Assembly: GCF_034555965.1 (NCBI RefSeq)
Contig: NZ_JAYDCK010000003.1
Span: 2,232,001-2,296,000, forward strand
Length of the DNA stretch: 64,000 bases
Source of the DNA: Aquicoccus sp. G2-2
GTDB lineage: Bacteria; Pseudomonadota; Alphaproteobacteria; Rhodobacterales; Rhodobacteraceae
Direction of reading: 5' to 3'
Below are positions 11,501-19,644 of this stretch, in pieces. The position numbers and the translations under genes are program-made. Within the stretch, counting starts at the first letter, position 1. Every line of letters starts with the position of its first letter. The notes below the pieces were generated by a model, which was not told the DNA's origin, did not search any database, and was given only the letters and a program-made list of their open reading frames with translations.

Positions 11501-12700
11501 ATCGACAGTGGGCGGCTCCCCCGGACGCATGACGCGGTAGATATCCATGAGCGCGGTATCGCGGTTCACGTTCTTATCCTGCGCCATGGTGTTGCGCATG
11601 TAAGGACCGACATTGATGTTGTCGATATCCAGCACAGGGATGTCGGTGATGCCGGCCTCAAGCAGCTCATGCAACGAACCGCCGGTCACGTTGCCTTCCT
11701 TGTCGTGCTCAAGGGTCAGCTCATCGCCCGCCTCGACATAGATCGCGCCGGTTTCTTCGTTGATGATGTCTTTTGCGACGAATTTGCCGAGGATCTGATC
11801 GAATGGCAGCAGCAGATCGGTGATCTTGCCTTCGTCAAGGATCTTCTTGACCGCGCGAGGCGTGACTTTCTTACCCGCTTCGCAAATCACTTCGCCCGTC
11901 TTGGCGTCCACCAGATCATATGCCGGACGTGTGCCGCGCACCCGCTCGGGGAAAAACCGGGTGATCCAGCCGTTGTCTTTCTTGCGCAGCTTGTATTTCA
12001 CCGTGTCATAATAGGCATCCATAATGCCTTCCTGATCGAGCCCGAGCGCATAAAGCAGGGTTGTCACCGGCAATTTGCGGCGACGGTCGATCCGGGAGAA
12101 AACGATATCTTTGGCATCGAACTCGAAATCGAGCCACGAACCGCGATAAGGGATGATCCGGCAGGCAAAAAGCAGCTTGCCGCTGGCATGGGTCTTGCCC
12201 TTGTCATGGTCAAAGAACACGCCAGGCGAGCGGTGCATCTGGGACACGATCACACGCTCGGTGCCATTCACGACAAAAGTGCCGTTCGGCGTCATCAGGG
12301 GCATATCCCCCATGAACACATCTTGTTCTTTGATATCCTTGACCGATTTCGCGCCGGTATCTTCATCCACATCAAACACGATCAACCGCAGCTTGACCTT
12401 GAGCGGCGCAGCATAAGTCATATCGCGCTGTTGGCATTCCTCGACATCGTATTTCGGCTCTTCCAACTCGTAATCGACGAATTCCAGCACACTGGTTTCG
12501 TGGAAGTCCTTGATCGGAAAAACCGACTGGAACACACCCTTGATGCCATGGCCATCCTGCGGGATGTCCTGGTCTCCGGATTTCAGAAAAAGATCGTAGC
12601 TGCTTTTCTGCACCTCGATCAGGTTCGGCATATCCAAGACTTCACGGATTTTACCGTAATATTTACGCAAACGTTTCTGGCCAAGGAAAGATTGAGCCAT
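8561..12700 (-). CDS. rpoB: DNA-directed RNA polymerase subunit beta
   Basis: The 1379-residue beta subunit of RNA polymerase. The start '[13 protein letters not shown]' at 12700 is preceded by AAGAGGTGA; a GTG four codons upstream lies inside that ribosome binding site and is rejected. The rifampicin pocket reads '[16 protein letters not shown]' and '[14 protein letters not shown]', keeping the drug-sensitive residues D, H and S equivalent to E. coli 516, 526 and 531. The C-terminal '[19 protein letters not shown]' contact region with beta' is intact. It is co-transcribed with rpoC, and the upstream gap to rplL carries several hairpins. Confidence 0.98.
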   Translation of the reverse strand: MAQSFLGQKRLRKYYGKIREVLDMPNLIEVQKSSYDLFLKSGDQDIPQDGHGIKGVFQSVFPIKDFHETSVLEFVDYELEEPKYDVEECQQRDMTYAAPLKVKLRLIVFDVDEDTGAKSVKDIKEQDVFMGDMPLMTPNGTFVVNGTERVIVSQMHRSPGVFFDHDKGKTHASGKLLFACRIIPYRGSWLDFEFDAKDIVFSRIDRRRKLPVTTLLYALGLDQEGIMDAYYDTVKYKLRKKDNGWITRFFPERVRGTRPAYDLVDAKTGEVICEAGKKVTPRAVKKILDEGKITDLLLPFDQILGKFVAKDIINEETGAIYVEAGDELTLEHDKEGNVTGGSLHELLEAGITDIPVLDIDNINVGPYMRNTMAQDKNVNRDTALMDIYRVMRPGEPPTVDAASALFETLFFDGERYDLSAVGRVKMNMRLALDKPDTQRTLDREDIVACIKALVELRDGKGDVDDIDHLGNRRVRSVGELMENQYRVGLLRMERAIKERMSSVEIDTVMPQDLINAKPAAAAVREFFGSSQLSQFMDQTNPLSEVTHKRRLSALGPGGLTRERAGFEVRDVHPTHYGRMCPIETPEGPNIGLINSLATFARVNKYGFIETPYRKVADGKVTDDVHYMSATEEMRHTVAQANATLDEKGAFINDLVSTRQSGDYKLAQRETVDLIDVSPKQLVSVAASLIPFLENDDANRALMGSNMQRQAVPLLKAEAPLVGTGIEEIVARDSGAAIMAKRAGVIDQVDAQRIVVRATADLELGDAGVDIYRMRKFQRSNQNTCINQRPLVKVGDTVQKGEVIADGPSTDLGELALGKNVMVAFMPWNGYNYEDSILISERVSRDDVYTSIHIEEFEVAARDTKLGPEEITRDIPNVGEEALRNLDEAGIVYIGADVEPGDILVGKITPKGESPMTPEEKLLRAIFGEKASDVRDTSLRVKPGDFGTVVEVRVFNRHGVEKDERALQIEREEVERLARDRDDEMAILDRNIYARLKGMIMGKVAVKGPKGVKANSEITEDLLETLTRGQWWQLALKDEKDAQIVEALHEQYEVQKRTLDARFEDKVEKVRRGDDLPPGVMKMVKVFVAVKRKLQPGDKMAGRHGNKGVVSRVVPMEDMPFLEDGTPVDFCLNPLGVPSRMNVGQILETHMGWAARGLGLKIDDALGEYRRSGDLTPVREAMGHAYGEDVYEEGIKGMGEAQLVEAAQNVTRGVPIATPVFDGAKESDINDALKRAGFDTSAQSILHDGRTGEQFARPVTVGMKYLLKLHHLVDDKIHARSTGPYSLVTQQPLGGKAQFGGQRFGEMEVWALEAYGAAYTLQEMLTVKSDDVAGRTKVYESIVKGEDNFEAGVPESFNVLVKEVRGLGLNMELLDAEEEE

Positions 12701-12798
12701 GAGATATATCACCTCTTGAAGTTCTCACCAGGCAAGCGCGCCGCCGGGGTTCGGCGCCCTACCCAAGAGACAGTCTGCATTCGGATCAATTCCTGGCC

Positions 12799-12814
12799 GC
12801 CGTCCCAAGACGGC
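12799..12814 (-). other. small hairpin upstream of rpoB
   Basis: A 6-bp stem (GCCGTC/GACGGC) with a 4-nt loop in the rplL-rpoB leader. It is one of three stem-loops in this 245-bp gap and may contribute to processing or attenuation. No U tract follows. Confidence 0.35.
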
Positions 12815-12836
12815 CTCCCGATCCATTGAACCAGAC

Positions 12837-12874
12837 CTTAGAAAACGCCCCGTTGCTGCGCGGCTCTTTCTAAG
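12837..12874 (-). other. long hairpin in the rplL-rpoB gap, possible RNase III processing site
   Basis: CTTAGAAA (12837-12844) pairs with TTTCTAAG (12867-12874), and inner GCC/GGC pairs may extend the stem. In E. coli the rplL-rpoB gap holds an RNase III site and an attenuator that lower rpoB expression relative to rplL. The position here is equivalent, but cleavage is inferred, not shown. Confidence 0.4.
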
Positions 12875-12919
12875 ACAGGTTCGGCTGGGCCCGGAAATTC
12901 CGCGCCCAGCCTCGAAATG

Positions 12920-12936
12920 CCGGGGGTTCCCCCCGG
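12920..12936 (-). terminator. hairpin after rplL, possible partial terminator (attenuator)
   Basis: A 7-bp stem (CCGGGGG/CCCCCGG) with a TTC loop, 9 bp past the rplL stop. No U tract follows on the minus strand, so it is unlikely to stop all transcription. An attenuator or 3'-end protector of the abundant rplL mRNA is the more likely role. Confidence 0.35.
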
Positions 12937-12945
12937 TAAAGCCGA

Positions 12946-13326
12946 TTATTTGATTTCGACTTCCGCGCCAGCCGCTTCCAGCTTGGCTTTCAGGTCATCT
13001 GCTTCCGCCTTGTCAACGCCTTCCTTGACGGCTTTGCCGCCCGCTTCGACCAGGTCCTTGGCTTCTTTCAGGCCCAGGCCTGTGATGCTGCGGACTTCCT
13101 TGATGACGTTGATTTTCGATGCGCCGGCCGAAACCAGGATCACGTCAAACTCGGTCTTTTCCTCTTCGGCTGCACCGCCGGCATCGCCTGCGGGGCCGGC
13201 CATCATCACCGCGCCGCCAGCAGCGGGCTCAATGCCGTATTCGTCTTTGAGGATGGTTTTCAGTTCTTGTGCTTCGAGAAGGGTCAGACCCACAATCTCT
13301 TCAGCCATTTTCTTCAGATCAGCCAT
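12946..13326 (-). CDS. rplL: 50S ribosomal protein L7/L12
   Basis: The 126-residue stalk protein of the large ribosomal subunit, which recruits translation factors. The N-terminal dimerisation domain '[20 protein letters not shown]' is joined to the C-terminal factor-binding domain by an Ala/Gly-rich hinge (residues about 40-55, '[20 protein letters not shown]'). The C-terminal domain has the conserved 'EKTEFDVIL' and '[12 protein letters not shown]'. It lies 72 bp downstream of rplJ in the usual order, and the L10-L12 complex is the known autogenous repressor of this unit. Confidence 0.97.
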   Translation of the reverse strand: MADLKKMAEEIVGLTLLEAQELKTILKDEYGIEPAAGGAVMMAGPAGDAGGAAEEEKTEFDVILVSAGASKINVIKEVRSITGLGLKEAKDLVEAGGKAVKEGVDKAEADDLKAKLEAAGAEVEIK

Positions 13327-13398
13327 TTTACTTGCTTTCCGTTTCCTAAGATGTGTTCCAACGCGCGAGGATCAACCCCACGCCAATCATTCGGTTGC

Positions 13399-13911
13399 TT
13401 ACGCCGCCTTTTCCTCGATGGTGGAGAGGATGGAGGCGATGTTCGAAGCAGGGGCGCCAATAGCACCGGCGATATTCGAAGCAGGCGCGCCGAGCATACC
13501 CGCGATCGTTGCGATGAGTTCATCGCGCGAGGGCATTTTCGAAACGGCCGCAACACCGGCACGGTCGAGTGCGTTCTCACCCATGGCACCGCCGAGAATT
13601 TCGAACTTGTCGTTATCCTTGGCGAAACCTTCGGCCACCTTGGCTGCTGCCACGGGGTCTTCGGAATAGGTCAGAACGGTCATACCCGAAAGGTATTCCA
13701 CCATGCTTGCGCAGGGCTTCCCCTCAAGGGCGATCTTGGCGAGCCTGTTCTTGGCGACACGGACAGACGCTTCGGCCTCAGAGGCACGTGCGCGCAAATC
13801 CTGCATCTCAGCAACTGTCAGACCGGCGTAGTGGGCTACCACGACGACGCCAGAGCTTTCGAAGATCTGGCCGAGTTCCTCGACCACTTTCTCTTTCTGG
13901 GCTCTATCCAC
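13399..13911 (-). CDS. rplJ: 50S ribosomal protein L10
   Basis: The 170-residue stalk base protein that binds 23S rRNA and anchors L7/L12 dimers. '[18 protein letters not shown]' and '[12 protein letters not shown]' are conserved L10 segments. It starts with GTG, with GGAG 8 nt upstream. The C-terminal helix that carries L12 dimers contains a direct repeat of GAPASNIA, 12 residues apart, ending '[11 protein letters not shown]'. The 235-nt leader and putative own promoter upstream fit autogenous control by L10-L12. The gene is separated from rplA by two unrelated genes. Confidence 0.97.
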   Translation of the reverse strand: MDRAQKEKVVEELGQIFESSGVVVVAHYAGLTVAEMQDLRARASEAEASVRVAKNRLAKIALEGKPCASMVEYLSGMTVLTYSEDPVAAAKVAEGFAKDNDKFEILGGAMGENALDRAGVAAVSKMPSRDELIATIAGMLGAPASNIAGAIGAPASNIASILSTIEEKAA

Positions 13912-14146
13912 AGTTTTACTCCAGGTATGGGCAGGTCTCCCCGCCCGGCTCAGTTTCGCCGGATTGCTCCGGCACTCAGGTCCGTTTTACGGGGCTGAAG
14001 CCAAGTTCGCCCGAGGTTGAAAACCCGCAGGAAAACAAAGTCACGACCCGTCTCAGGCAGGAAATTAAGGGGTGCGGACGCACTCCACCCACCGTCTTGG
14101 ACGAAATGCAAAACAGCGCGCGACGAATCGCACGCTGGATTGCAAG
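13912..14146 (-). promoter_or_regulatory. probable L10 mRNA leader
   Basis: About 235 nt of non-coding sequence between the putative promoter and rplJ. Short complementary GC-rich segments are visible but I could not fold it. Leaders of rplJ commonly bind the L10-L12 complex to repress translation; that role is inferred from position. Confidence 0.35.
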
Positions 14147-14152
14147 GGGCGA

Positions 14153-14180
14153 GATATAACCTTGCGCGGTGAAGGGCAAG
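14153..14180 (-). promoter_or_regulatory. candidate promoter for rplJL-rpoBC
   Basis: On the minus strand CTTGCC (-35, 14175-14180) and TATATC (-10, 14153-14158) are spaced by 16 bp. This resembles alphaproteobacterial housekeeping promoters. It lies just before the end of the upstream LicD fusion gene (stop at 14204). Confidence 0.4.
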
Positions 14181-14203
14181 GGGGCAGGCGAAATTTCCGG
14201 TGC

Positions 14204-15565
14204 TCAGACCGCCTTCTTTTGGGGCGTGCGCATCGTCTGGATAAGATTTTTCAGTTCCGTGGTTGAGACATTCTCCGTGCGCGGCAGATAGAGCACATCG
14301 CAATGTTCGCGCAAGTCATCGAACTTGCCTTCCCAATCGCTCCCCATGGCAAACAGGCTGACGCCATATTCCGCGATATCGCTCACTTTCTGCTCCCACG
14401 ATCGCTCGGCAATCACCTGATCGACATAGCGACACCCCTTCAGCATTTCACACCGCTGTTCGAACGGGATTGCCGTGGCCTTGCCCTTGGCGCGATTGAA
14501 CTCATCTGTCGAGCAGGCCACGATCAGCTTGTCCCCCATCGCGGCCAGCCGTTCGAGCAAGCGAAGATGGCCGACGTGAAACAAATCGAACGTGCCATAG
14601 GTAATCACGACACGCGGTTTATCGGGTTTTGGCACCGAAGTCGCGTCGATCTTCCTCAGGTTGGGCGCAAGCTCTTCCAGCCGCTCACGAAAGGCGGCAA
14701 ACAGCCGGTTCGCCCGGTCCCAAGGAAATTCAAATCCCGCATCCGGCACACGCCAGTCGGGGCCGTAGTTTACCGCCAGCATGGCCTCGGGGTTTCGTGG
14801 TATTGGCAGATCTTTTACCTCTGACTGCGCCAGCGGCAGCACATCGCTCTGTGCAAGCTCCCCGAACGTATGAGGATAGACGAATATCTTCTTGTCTTCG
14901 ATCCAGCCCGGAAACAGATCGACCTTCACGCCCGAATCCGACACCAGTTTGATAACCGCCAGATTGCGCCGTGGCGCGCGCTCCATCAGCCCCTTTTCAT
15001 GCAGCAGTTTGCACGCTTTCAGCCACTCATCCGCCGCTTCTCTGGCTGAGCCGGCGTTCAGGATCACCGCTAGATCGACATCGTCATCATGGGCGATCAA
15101 CCCCTTCTCGCGCACGACACCCAAAAGCGTGCCGGAATTCACGAAGGTCGGCCCCACCAGCGCATTGAGCAGGCGAAGTGTGCGCCCGATATCGGCCCAG
15201 ACTTCCGCCTCATCAAGTGTGGCGAACGAGTCGAAGAAATGCAGCCCGTCGAGCGAAACCCCGTTCTCCCCAGCCTCGCGCAGCGCCTGCTGGAACGCCT
15301 CGAACTCTGCGCCTTCCTGCCGGGCCAGCCGTGCCCTGAACAAACGATAGAGCATTTTTTGCGCACGCCGCGGGCGCTTGGCAAACCCAAGCAGCGTCAG
15401 AATCCGGGCTTCAAGATAGCTCGTGCTTTCGTTGCCATCGTCTTCAGGGCCAAGCTGTTCCAGTTCCTGATGGTGCGCCTTGGGATCAAATGCATCTTCC
15501 GACCCCAGAAGATGGGCCAACGCAGCCTCCCGGATTTCGCCAATCCGCGCGTCATGTTCCGGCAT
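14204..15565 (-). CDS. LicD-family phosphotransferase fused to a cytidylyltransferase (copy 1)
   Basis: A 453-residue predicted bifunctional cytoplasmic enzyme. Residues about 120-240 look like the LicD family: 'SGTLLGVVREKG' (144-155) then 'HDDDVDLAVIL' (159-169) and 'KVDLFPGW'. LicD proteins transfer phosphocholine or related phospho-alcohols from a CDP carrier to glycans. Residues about 318-450 are a TagD/RfaE-like nucleotidyltransferase: 'YGTFDLFHVGH' with the HxGH nucleotide-binding site, 'STDEFNRAKGK', and 'ENVSTTELK' near the end. The first 110 residues are helical and unassigned. The reading is that the C-terminal domain makes a CDP-linked alcohol and the LicD domain uses it. A paralogue lies immediately upstream on the same strand (108-bp gap). 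RBS GAGGG precedes the ATG. The alcohol (glycerol, choline, other) is unknown. Confidence 0.78.
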   Translation of the reverse strand: MPEHDARIGEIREAALAHLLGSEDAFDPKAHHQELEQLGPEDDGNESTSYLEARILTLLGFAKRPRRAQKMLYRLFRARLARQEGAEFEAFQQALREAGENGVSLDGLHFFDSFATLDEAEVWADIGRTLRLLNALVGPTFVNSGTLLGVVREKGLIAHDDDVDLAVILNAGSAREAADEWLKACKLLHEKGLMERAPRRNLAVIKLVSDSGVKVDLFPGWIEDKKIFVYPHTFGELAQSDVLPLAQSEVKDLPIPRNPEAMLAVNYGPDWRVPDAGFEFPWDRANRLFAAFRERLEELAPNLRKIDATSVPKPDKPRVVITYGTFDLFHVGHLRLLERLAAMGDKLIVACSTDEFNRAKGKATAIPFEQRCEMLKGCRYVDQVIAERSWEQKVSDIAEYGVSLFAMGSDWEGKFDDLREHCDVLYLPRTENVSTTELKNLIQTMRTPQKKAV

Positions 15566-15673
15566 GGCCCGGTCCCTCGCTTTCGGTTTTGTCTTACTGT
15601 TCTGCTCTTAAATAACCGTAACCCATGGCAGGCAGCCTGTCCAAAAAATCTCCGGCCCGATACGGCGCGCCGA

Positions 15674-16993
15674 TCAGCCTGCCAGCCGCAGGGCGTCGGT
15701 TTGAACGCGCTGCTTCAACTCACTGGTCGAGACATGATCGGTCCGCGGCAGATAAACAACCCTGCACAAGTCTGACAGATCATCGAACTTGCCTTTCCAA
15801 TCGTCACCCATCGCAAAAATATCAGCCTCCAACCGTGCAATATCATCGCGCTTCTGGTCCCAGCCGGTTTCGGGGATCACCTCTGAAACATAAGAACAAG
15901 CGTTCAGTATCTCGGCGCGATCCCGATACGGCATCACACAAGACTTGCCCTTGGTGGCATTAAACTCATCGGTCGAACATCCCACGACCAGCCGCTCTCC
16001 CAATGCCGAAAGACGGCGTAAAAGCCGCACATGCCCGACATGGAACAAATCGAACGTGCCATAGGTCAACACAGTGCCGACTTTCTCAAGCGCCATCTCC
16101 ATCTCGAGTGCGCCGAGAAATGCCTTGAATTTTCGCATCATCCTGTTCCATGGGAACTTGAAATACGGGTCGGGCGCGCGCCAGCCTTGACCATAGTTGA
16201 TTTCAAGCATTTTCTCGGGCGCCGCCGGGATTGGCAAACCTGTCACCGGGCATGTTGCCAGCGGAAAAACCTCGCTCTCGCTCAATTCCCCTGCGGTATG
16301 CGGGTAAACATACACCTTGCCCTGCTCGACCCACGCCGGAAACAGGTCAATCTGATAATGCCCCGCCGATTTGATCTTGTAGACATCCCGCCCTTTCAGC
16401 GCCGCATCGTCCATCAGGCCAAGGGCTTGCAGTTCTGCCTTGAGCGCAAGCCATTCGCGTGCCGCCCCCTCCGCCGTTCCCGCACTCAGGCAATAGGCAA
16501 GATCCACGTCATCGTCATGGTCAATCAAACGTTTGTCGCGCACCACCCCGAGCAGTGTACCGGAATCAAGGAAAACGCCATCACGTGACAGCCCGCTCAG
16601 CGCGCGGACCGCCGATTGCACGTCCTTCCAGACATCGTCATGTGTCACGCTGGCAAATGTCTTGGGCAGGAAATCGTGCCCGATCAGAACATCTGCGCCC
16701 AGCGTTCCCCGCAGATAGGTTTCAAATTCCTCGAACAGAGGTGTCTCCTGCGCCTTCGCGCGGCGTTCCCTAAGGCTGCTCATCAACAGCTTTATGCGTG
16801 CAGGCTTGGCCCGCGCACCGAGCAATAACATTATCCGGGCTTCAAGATCGGACATGTTGCGCGGTTTGGTTTCCAGCCGCCACAGCTCTTTCAGGTGACG
16901 TTTGTGATCAAAGGACGGATCGGGGCTTTCAAGCTGTGCCGCCGCTATTTCCCGTATCTCCGCGACCTTTGCGCGCCTTTGCCAGTTTTTCAC
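15674..16993 (-). CDS. LicD-family phosphotransferase fused to a cytidylyltransferase (copy 2)
   Basis: A 439-residue paralogue of the downstream gene, with the same domain order. It has 'DSGTLLGVVRDKRLIDHDDD' followed by VDLAYCL, then 'QIDLFPAW', and a C-terminal nucleotidyltransferase with 'YGTFDLFHVGHVRLLRRL', 'STDEFNATKGK', 'FAMGDDWKGKFDD' and 'DHVSTSELK'. The catalytic-type residues are kept in both copies, so neither looks decayed. It starts with GTG at 16993. The two genes probably form one transcript behind the 290-bp gap that follows rplA, which holds the rplA terminator and a palindrome. The N-terminal helical region differs most between copies, suggesting different partners or acceptors. 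The function is inferred from domains only. Confidence 0.78.
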   Translation of the reverse strand: MKNWQRRAKVAEIREIAAAQLESPDPSFDHKRHLKELWRLETKPRNMSDLEARIMLLLGARAKPARIKLLMSSLRERRAKAQETPLFEEFETYLRGTLGADVLIGHDFLPKTFASVTHDDVWKDVQSAVRALSGLSRDGVFLDSGTLLGVVRDKRLIDHDDDVDLAYCLSAGTAEGAAREWLALKAELQALGLMDDAALKGRDVYKIKSAGHYQIDLFPAWVEQGKVYVYPHTAGELSESEVFPLATCPVTGLPIPAAPEKMLEINYGQGWRAPDPYFKFPWNRMMRKFKAFLGALEMEMALEKVGTVLTYGTFDLFHVGHVRLLRRLSALGERLVVGCSTDEFNATKGKSCVMPYRDRAEILNACSYVSEVIPETGWDQKRDDIARLEADIFAMGDDWKGKFDDLSDLCRVVYLPRTDHVSTSELKQRVQTDALRLAG

Positions 16994-17095
16994 GTTGCTC
17001 GTTTCCCGCTTACCATTTCACTTGCCTCGGGCCTATGGTCCGCCTCTTGCTGGGCAGCTCTGGACAGCGGAAACCTGACGCATGAAATAGTACCG

Positions 17096-17113
17096 TCACC
17101 GCATTTGCGGTGA
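17096..17113. promoter_or_regulatory. palindrome upstream of the LicD fusion genes
   Basis: TCACCGCA-TT-TGCGGTGA is an 8-bp perfect inverted repeat about 100 bp upstream of the LicD fusion start. On the minus strand TACTAT lies just downstream (about 17087-17092), which could be a -10 element, so this could be an operator. Promoter strength cannot be judged. Confidence 0.3.
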
Positions 17114-17226
17114 TCCACTCTTGCCTCATGTGATCCGCCCTCGTTCAAGGCCGTTTCTTTGAGAATGAGCGTAGCGGCGCGATAGCCCCCGGCAACGGCG
17201 CGGAGAAAGTTCTGCAAAACCGTTGC

Positions 17227-17260
17227 AAAAGTAAAACGGGCCCGAAATTCGGACCCGTTT
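17227..17260 (-). terminator. Rho-independent terminator of rplKA
   Basis: On the minus strand AAACGGG-TCCGA pairs with a complementary arm (one mismatch, arms about 17234-17245 and 17249-17260) and is followed by TTTTACTTTT. It lies 24 bp past the rplA stop. It separates rplKA from the LicD genes and from rplJL. Confidence 0.75.
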
Positions 17261-17284
17261 GGCTTGCTTTTACTGATGTACGGC

Positions 17285-17983
17285 TCAGTTGCCGGCGGCG
17301 CTATCAATGTCGATGCTGACGCCCGGCCCCATGGTTGAGCTGAGCGCAATCTTCTTCATGTAGGAGCCTTTGGCACCGGCCGGTTTGGCCTTCTGCACGG
17401 CGTCCACGAACGCGCGAATGTTCTCCACCAGCTTGGCTTCATCAAAGCTCACCTTGCCGACACCGGCATGAACCACGCCGGCTTTCTCAACCTTGAACTG
17501 AACTTCGCCGCCCTTGGCGTTTTTCACCGCGTCGCCCACATCCATCGTCACCGTGCCCACTTTCGGGTTCGGCATCAGGTTGCGCGGGCCAAGCACTTTA
17601 CCCAAGCGTCCGACAATCGGCATCATGTCCGGTGTGGCAATGCAGCGATCGAAATTGATCTCGCCGCCCTGAATGGTTTCCATCAGGTCTTCGGCACCGA
17701 CGATGTCGGCCCCGGCGGCCTGCGCCTCTTCGGCTTTCGGGCCACGGGCGAAGACGGCAACGCGCACGTCCTTGCCGGTGCCATTGGGCAAACCGACAAC
17801 ACCGCGCACCATCTGATCTGCGTGGCGTGGGTCGACACCGAGACAAACGGCGATTTCCACGGTTTCATCGAACTTTGCCTTGGCGTTGGACTTCACCAAC
17901 TCAACGGCGGCCTCAACACTGACATTTTCCTTGCCTGCGAAAGCTTCGCGCGCGGCACGGGTGCGTTTTCCAAGTTTTGCCAT
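17285..17983 (-). CDS. rplA: 50S ribosomal protein L1
   Basis: A 232-residue large-subunit protein that binds the L1 stalk of 23S rRNA and, in other bacteria, represses its own operon. The signature '[20 protein letters not shown]' and the following '[12 protein letters not shown]' are present, as is '[17 protein letters not shown]'. Length is typical. It begins 1 bp after rplK ends, so the two are translationally linked. The C-terminus '[18 protein letters not shown]' is normal. A terminator follows the stop instead of the more usual continuation into rplJ. Confidence 0.97.
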   Translation of the reverse strand: MAKLGKRTRAAREAFAGKENVSVEAAVELVKSNAKAKFDETVEIAVCLGVDPRHADQMVRGVVGLPNGTGKDVRVAVFARGPKAEEAQAAGADIVGAEDLMETIQGGEINFDRCIATPDMMPIVGRLGKVLGPRNLMPNPKVGTVTMDVGDAVKNAKGGEVQFKVEKAGVVHAGVGKVSFDEAKLVENIRAFVDAVQKAKPAGAKGSYMKKIALSSTMGPGVSIDIDSAAGN

Positions 17984-17984
17984 C

Positions 17985-18410
17985 TTATTTCACCTCAATG
18001 CCCATGGACCGCGCCGACCCCAGAATGATCAGCATTGCGGCGTCGATGTCTTTTGCGTTGAGGTCTTTCATCTTTGCCTCGGCGATTTCGCGCACCTGTT
18101 TCGTCGTCACGCTGCCGACCGTCTCGCGGCCCGGCAGCTTGGCGCCAGATTTCAGCTTGGCAGCCTTGATCAGGAAATACGACGCCGGCGGCGTCTTGAT
18201 GTCCATGGTAAAGGACTTGTCCTGATAATAGGTGATGACGGTCGGGCACGGCGCACCCGGTTCCATATCCTGCGTCTTGGCATTGAACGCCTTGCAGAAT
18301 TCCATGATGTTGATCCCGCGCTGACCCAGCGCAGGGCCGACCGGCGGCGACGGGTTTGCCTGTCCGGCAGGAACCTGGAGCTTCATCTTCCCGGCTAGTT
18401 TCTTGGCCAT
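17985..18410 (-). CDS. rplK: 50S ribosomal protein L11
   Basis: A 141-residue protein of the GTPase-associated centre. The N-terminal Pro-rich helix '[20 protein letters not shown]' binds release factors and thiostrepton-type antibiotics, and the C-terminal '[17 protein letters not shown]' is characteristic. AAGGAG precedes the ATG. It lies 149 bp downstream of nusG, in a gap holding two GC-rich hairpins, and is followed directly by rplA. Confidence 0.97.
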   Translation of the reverse strand: MAKKLAGKMKLQVPAGQANPSPPVGPALGQRGINIMEFCKAFNAKTQDMEPGAPCPTVITYYQDKSFTMDIKTPPASYFLIKAAKLKSGAKLPGRETVGSVTTKQVREIAEAKMKDLNAKDIDAAMLIILGSARSMGIEVK

Positions 18411-18510
18411 TGGCCCTTCTCCTTTTCAACGCCCGCAAAACGCGTTCTGCAGGCTCTTTCGTTGTGTGGTTCGGTTCAGACAGCGCGCCGCCCTCGCCTC
18501 CCACATGTGC

Positions 18511-18528
18511 GCGCCCGATCACGGGCGC
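18511..18528. other. GC-rich hairpin in the nusG-rplK gap
   Basis: GCGCCCG and CGGGCGC pair around ATCA. It abuts the palindrome at 18530-18548, giving two stem-loops in tandem between nusG and rplK. There is no U tract. Confidence 0.35.
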
Positions 18529-18529
18529 A

Positions 18530-18548
18530 GGCGGGCAACCTGCCCGCC
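18530..18548. repeat. palindrome GGCGGGCA-ACC-TGCCCGCC
   Basis: An 8-bp perfect stem with a 3-nt loop. It has the same design as 8543-8561, and the T/A pair there is C/G here, so both arms changed together. It sits just past the nusG stop. Confidence 0.55.
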
Positions 18549-18559
18549 GTTCATGCCGA

Positions 18560-19093
18560 TCACCCTTGCTTGGTGACCTGCGTGAATTCCAACTCGACCG
18601 GGGTTTCCCGGCCAAAGATCGACACCGTCACCTTCAGGCGCTGATTGTCATCGTCCACTTCCTCGACCATGCCATCGAAATCCTCGAACGGTCCGTCGTT
18701 GACTTTCACTTTCTCGCCAACATCGAAGCTGATCAGGGTGCGCGGCGACTCTTCGCCTTCCTGCACACGGTTCAGGATCTGGTTCACTTCCGCATCGCGC
18801 ATTGGCATCGGGCGACCCTGCGGCCCAAGAAAGCCTGTCACCCGGTTGATGCTGTTGATCAGGTGATAACCGGAGTCGCTCATCTCCATATGCACCAGCA
18901 CATAGCCGGGCATGAAACGCCGCTCTGTCGTCACTTTCTTGCCGCGACGCGCCTCGATCACCTCTTCGGTGGGCACCAGCACTTCGTCGATCTGATCTTC
19001 GAGACCCTGCTCATCCACAAGCTGCCTGATCTGCTCGGCTATCTTCTTTTCGAAATTCGAAAGAACACTTACCGAATACCACCGTTTCGCCAT
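18560..19093 (-). CDS. nusG: transcription termination/antitermination protein NusG
   Basis: A 177-residue elongation factor that bridges RNA polymerase to Rho or to the leading ribosome. The N-terminal NGN domain has 'RWYSVSVLSNFEKKIAEQI' and 'RRFMPGYVLVHMEMSD'; the C-terminal KOW domain has 'FDVGEKVKVNDGPFEDFDG'. Length is normal. It precedes rplK as usual, but it is separated from secE by 214 bp containing a terminator, so it probably has its own promoter in 19094-19186. Confidence 0.97.
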   Translation of the reverse strand: MAKRWYSVSVLSNFEKKIAEQIRQLVDEQGLEDQIDEVLVPTEEVIEARRGKKVTTERRFMPGYVLVHMEMSDSGYHLINSINRVTGFLGPQGRPMPMRDAEVNQILNRVQEGEESPRTLISFDVGEKVKVNDGPFEDFDGMVEEVDDDNQRLKVTVSIFGRETPVELEFTQVTKQG

Positions 19094-19186
19094 CTCAGCT
19101 TCAACCCTGTCTTCGCGGGCGCACCCGCCGCATACATGCTATCTTGCCATATCACCCGAGCCTTACGGCCAGAGTACACCCGAAAC

Positions 19187-19216
19187 AAAAAAGCGGCGCG
19201 AAGCTCGAATCGCCGC
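19187..19216 (-). terminator. Rho-independent terminator of secE
   Basis: GCGGCG/CGCCGC arms (19193-19198 and 19211-19216) followed on the minus strand by six U residues. It lies 91 bp past the secE stop and before nusG. Confidence 0.7.
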
Positions 19217-19307
19217 GCGCCATTTCCGGGGTTGTGCGGTCCTACCGCCACAGGGCATCGAATTCAAGAGCGGGCGCAAATTTTTCGCCCGCGCCTGCGC
19301 GCGTCGC

Positions 19308-19508
19308 TCAACTTCCGAAGAAGTTCAGCAGACCCTGAATGCCGGTGCGAATGGTAATATCCACGAGCGCGAAAAAAATCGCCGTGAGTGCCGCCATGAT
19401 GAATACCATCACAGTGGTCAGGAATATCTCGCGCCGCGTCGGCCAGACGACCTTGGCGACTTCCGAGCGGACCTGTTGGACGAACTGGAGCGGGTTGGTG
19501 CGGGCCAT
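19308..19508 (-). CDS. secE: preprotein translocase subunit SecE
   Basis: A 66-residue short-type SecE, the clamp around the SecYEG channel in the inner membrane. The amphipathic region 'VRSEVAKVVWPTRREIFLTT' and a single C-terminal membrane helix ('VMVFIMAALTAIFFALVDI') match the alphaproteobacterial form, which lacks the two extra N-terminal helices of E. coli SecE. AGAGAAG precedes the start. A tRNA-Trp gene, often found upstream in bacteria, is not visible here. Confidence 0.95.
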   Translation of the reverse strand: MARTNPLQFVQQVRSEVAKVVWPTRREIFLTTVMVFIMAALTAIFFALVDITIRTGIQGLLNFFGS

Positions 19509-19644
19509 GGGCTTCTCTTTCGTGACTGTCGCGCGTCACATACGCGCCGCGCCATCCGAATTCAAGCCTGCCGAAGCATAGCGACGGCAGGATCTGCACC
19601 ATTTCGGCCCAAGCGATTGCAAGCCGCGCGCCAACAGCAACCAA

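Noticed and set aside
9152-12829. A 1225-codon open frame antisense to rpoB
   Set aside because: It is the mirror of rpoB codon usage in a GC-rich genome. The product is His/Arg-rich with no domain, and there is no ribosome binding site.
14204-16993. The LicD fusion pair as a recent mobile insertion
   Set aside because: Base composition and codon use look like the neighbours, and no flanking direct repeats or integrase are present.
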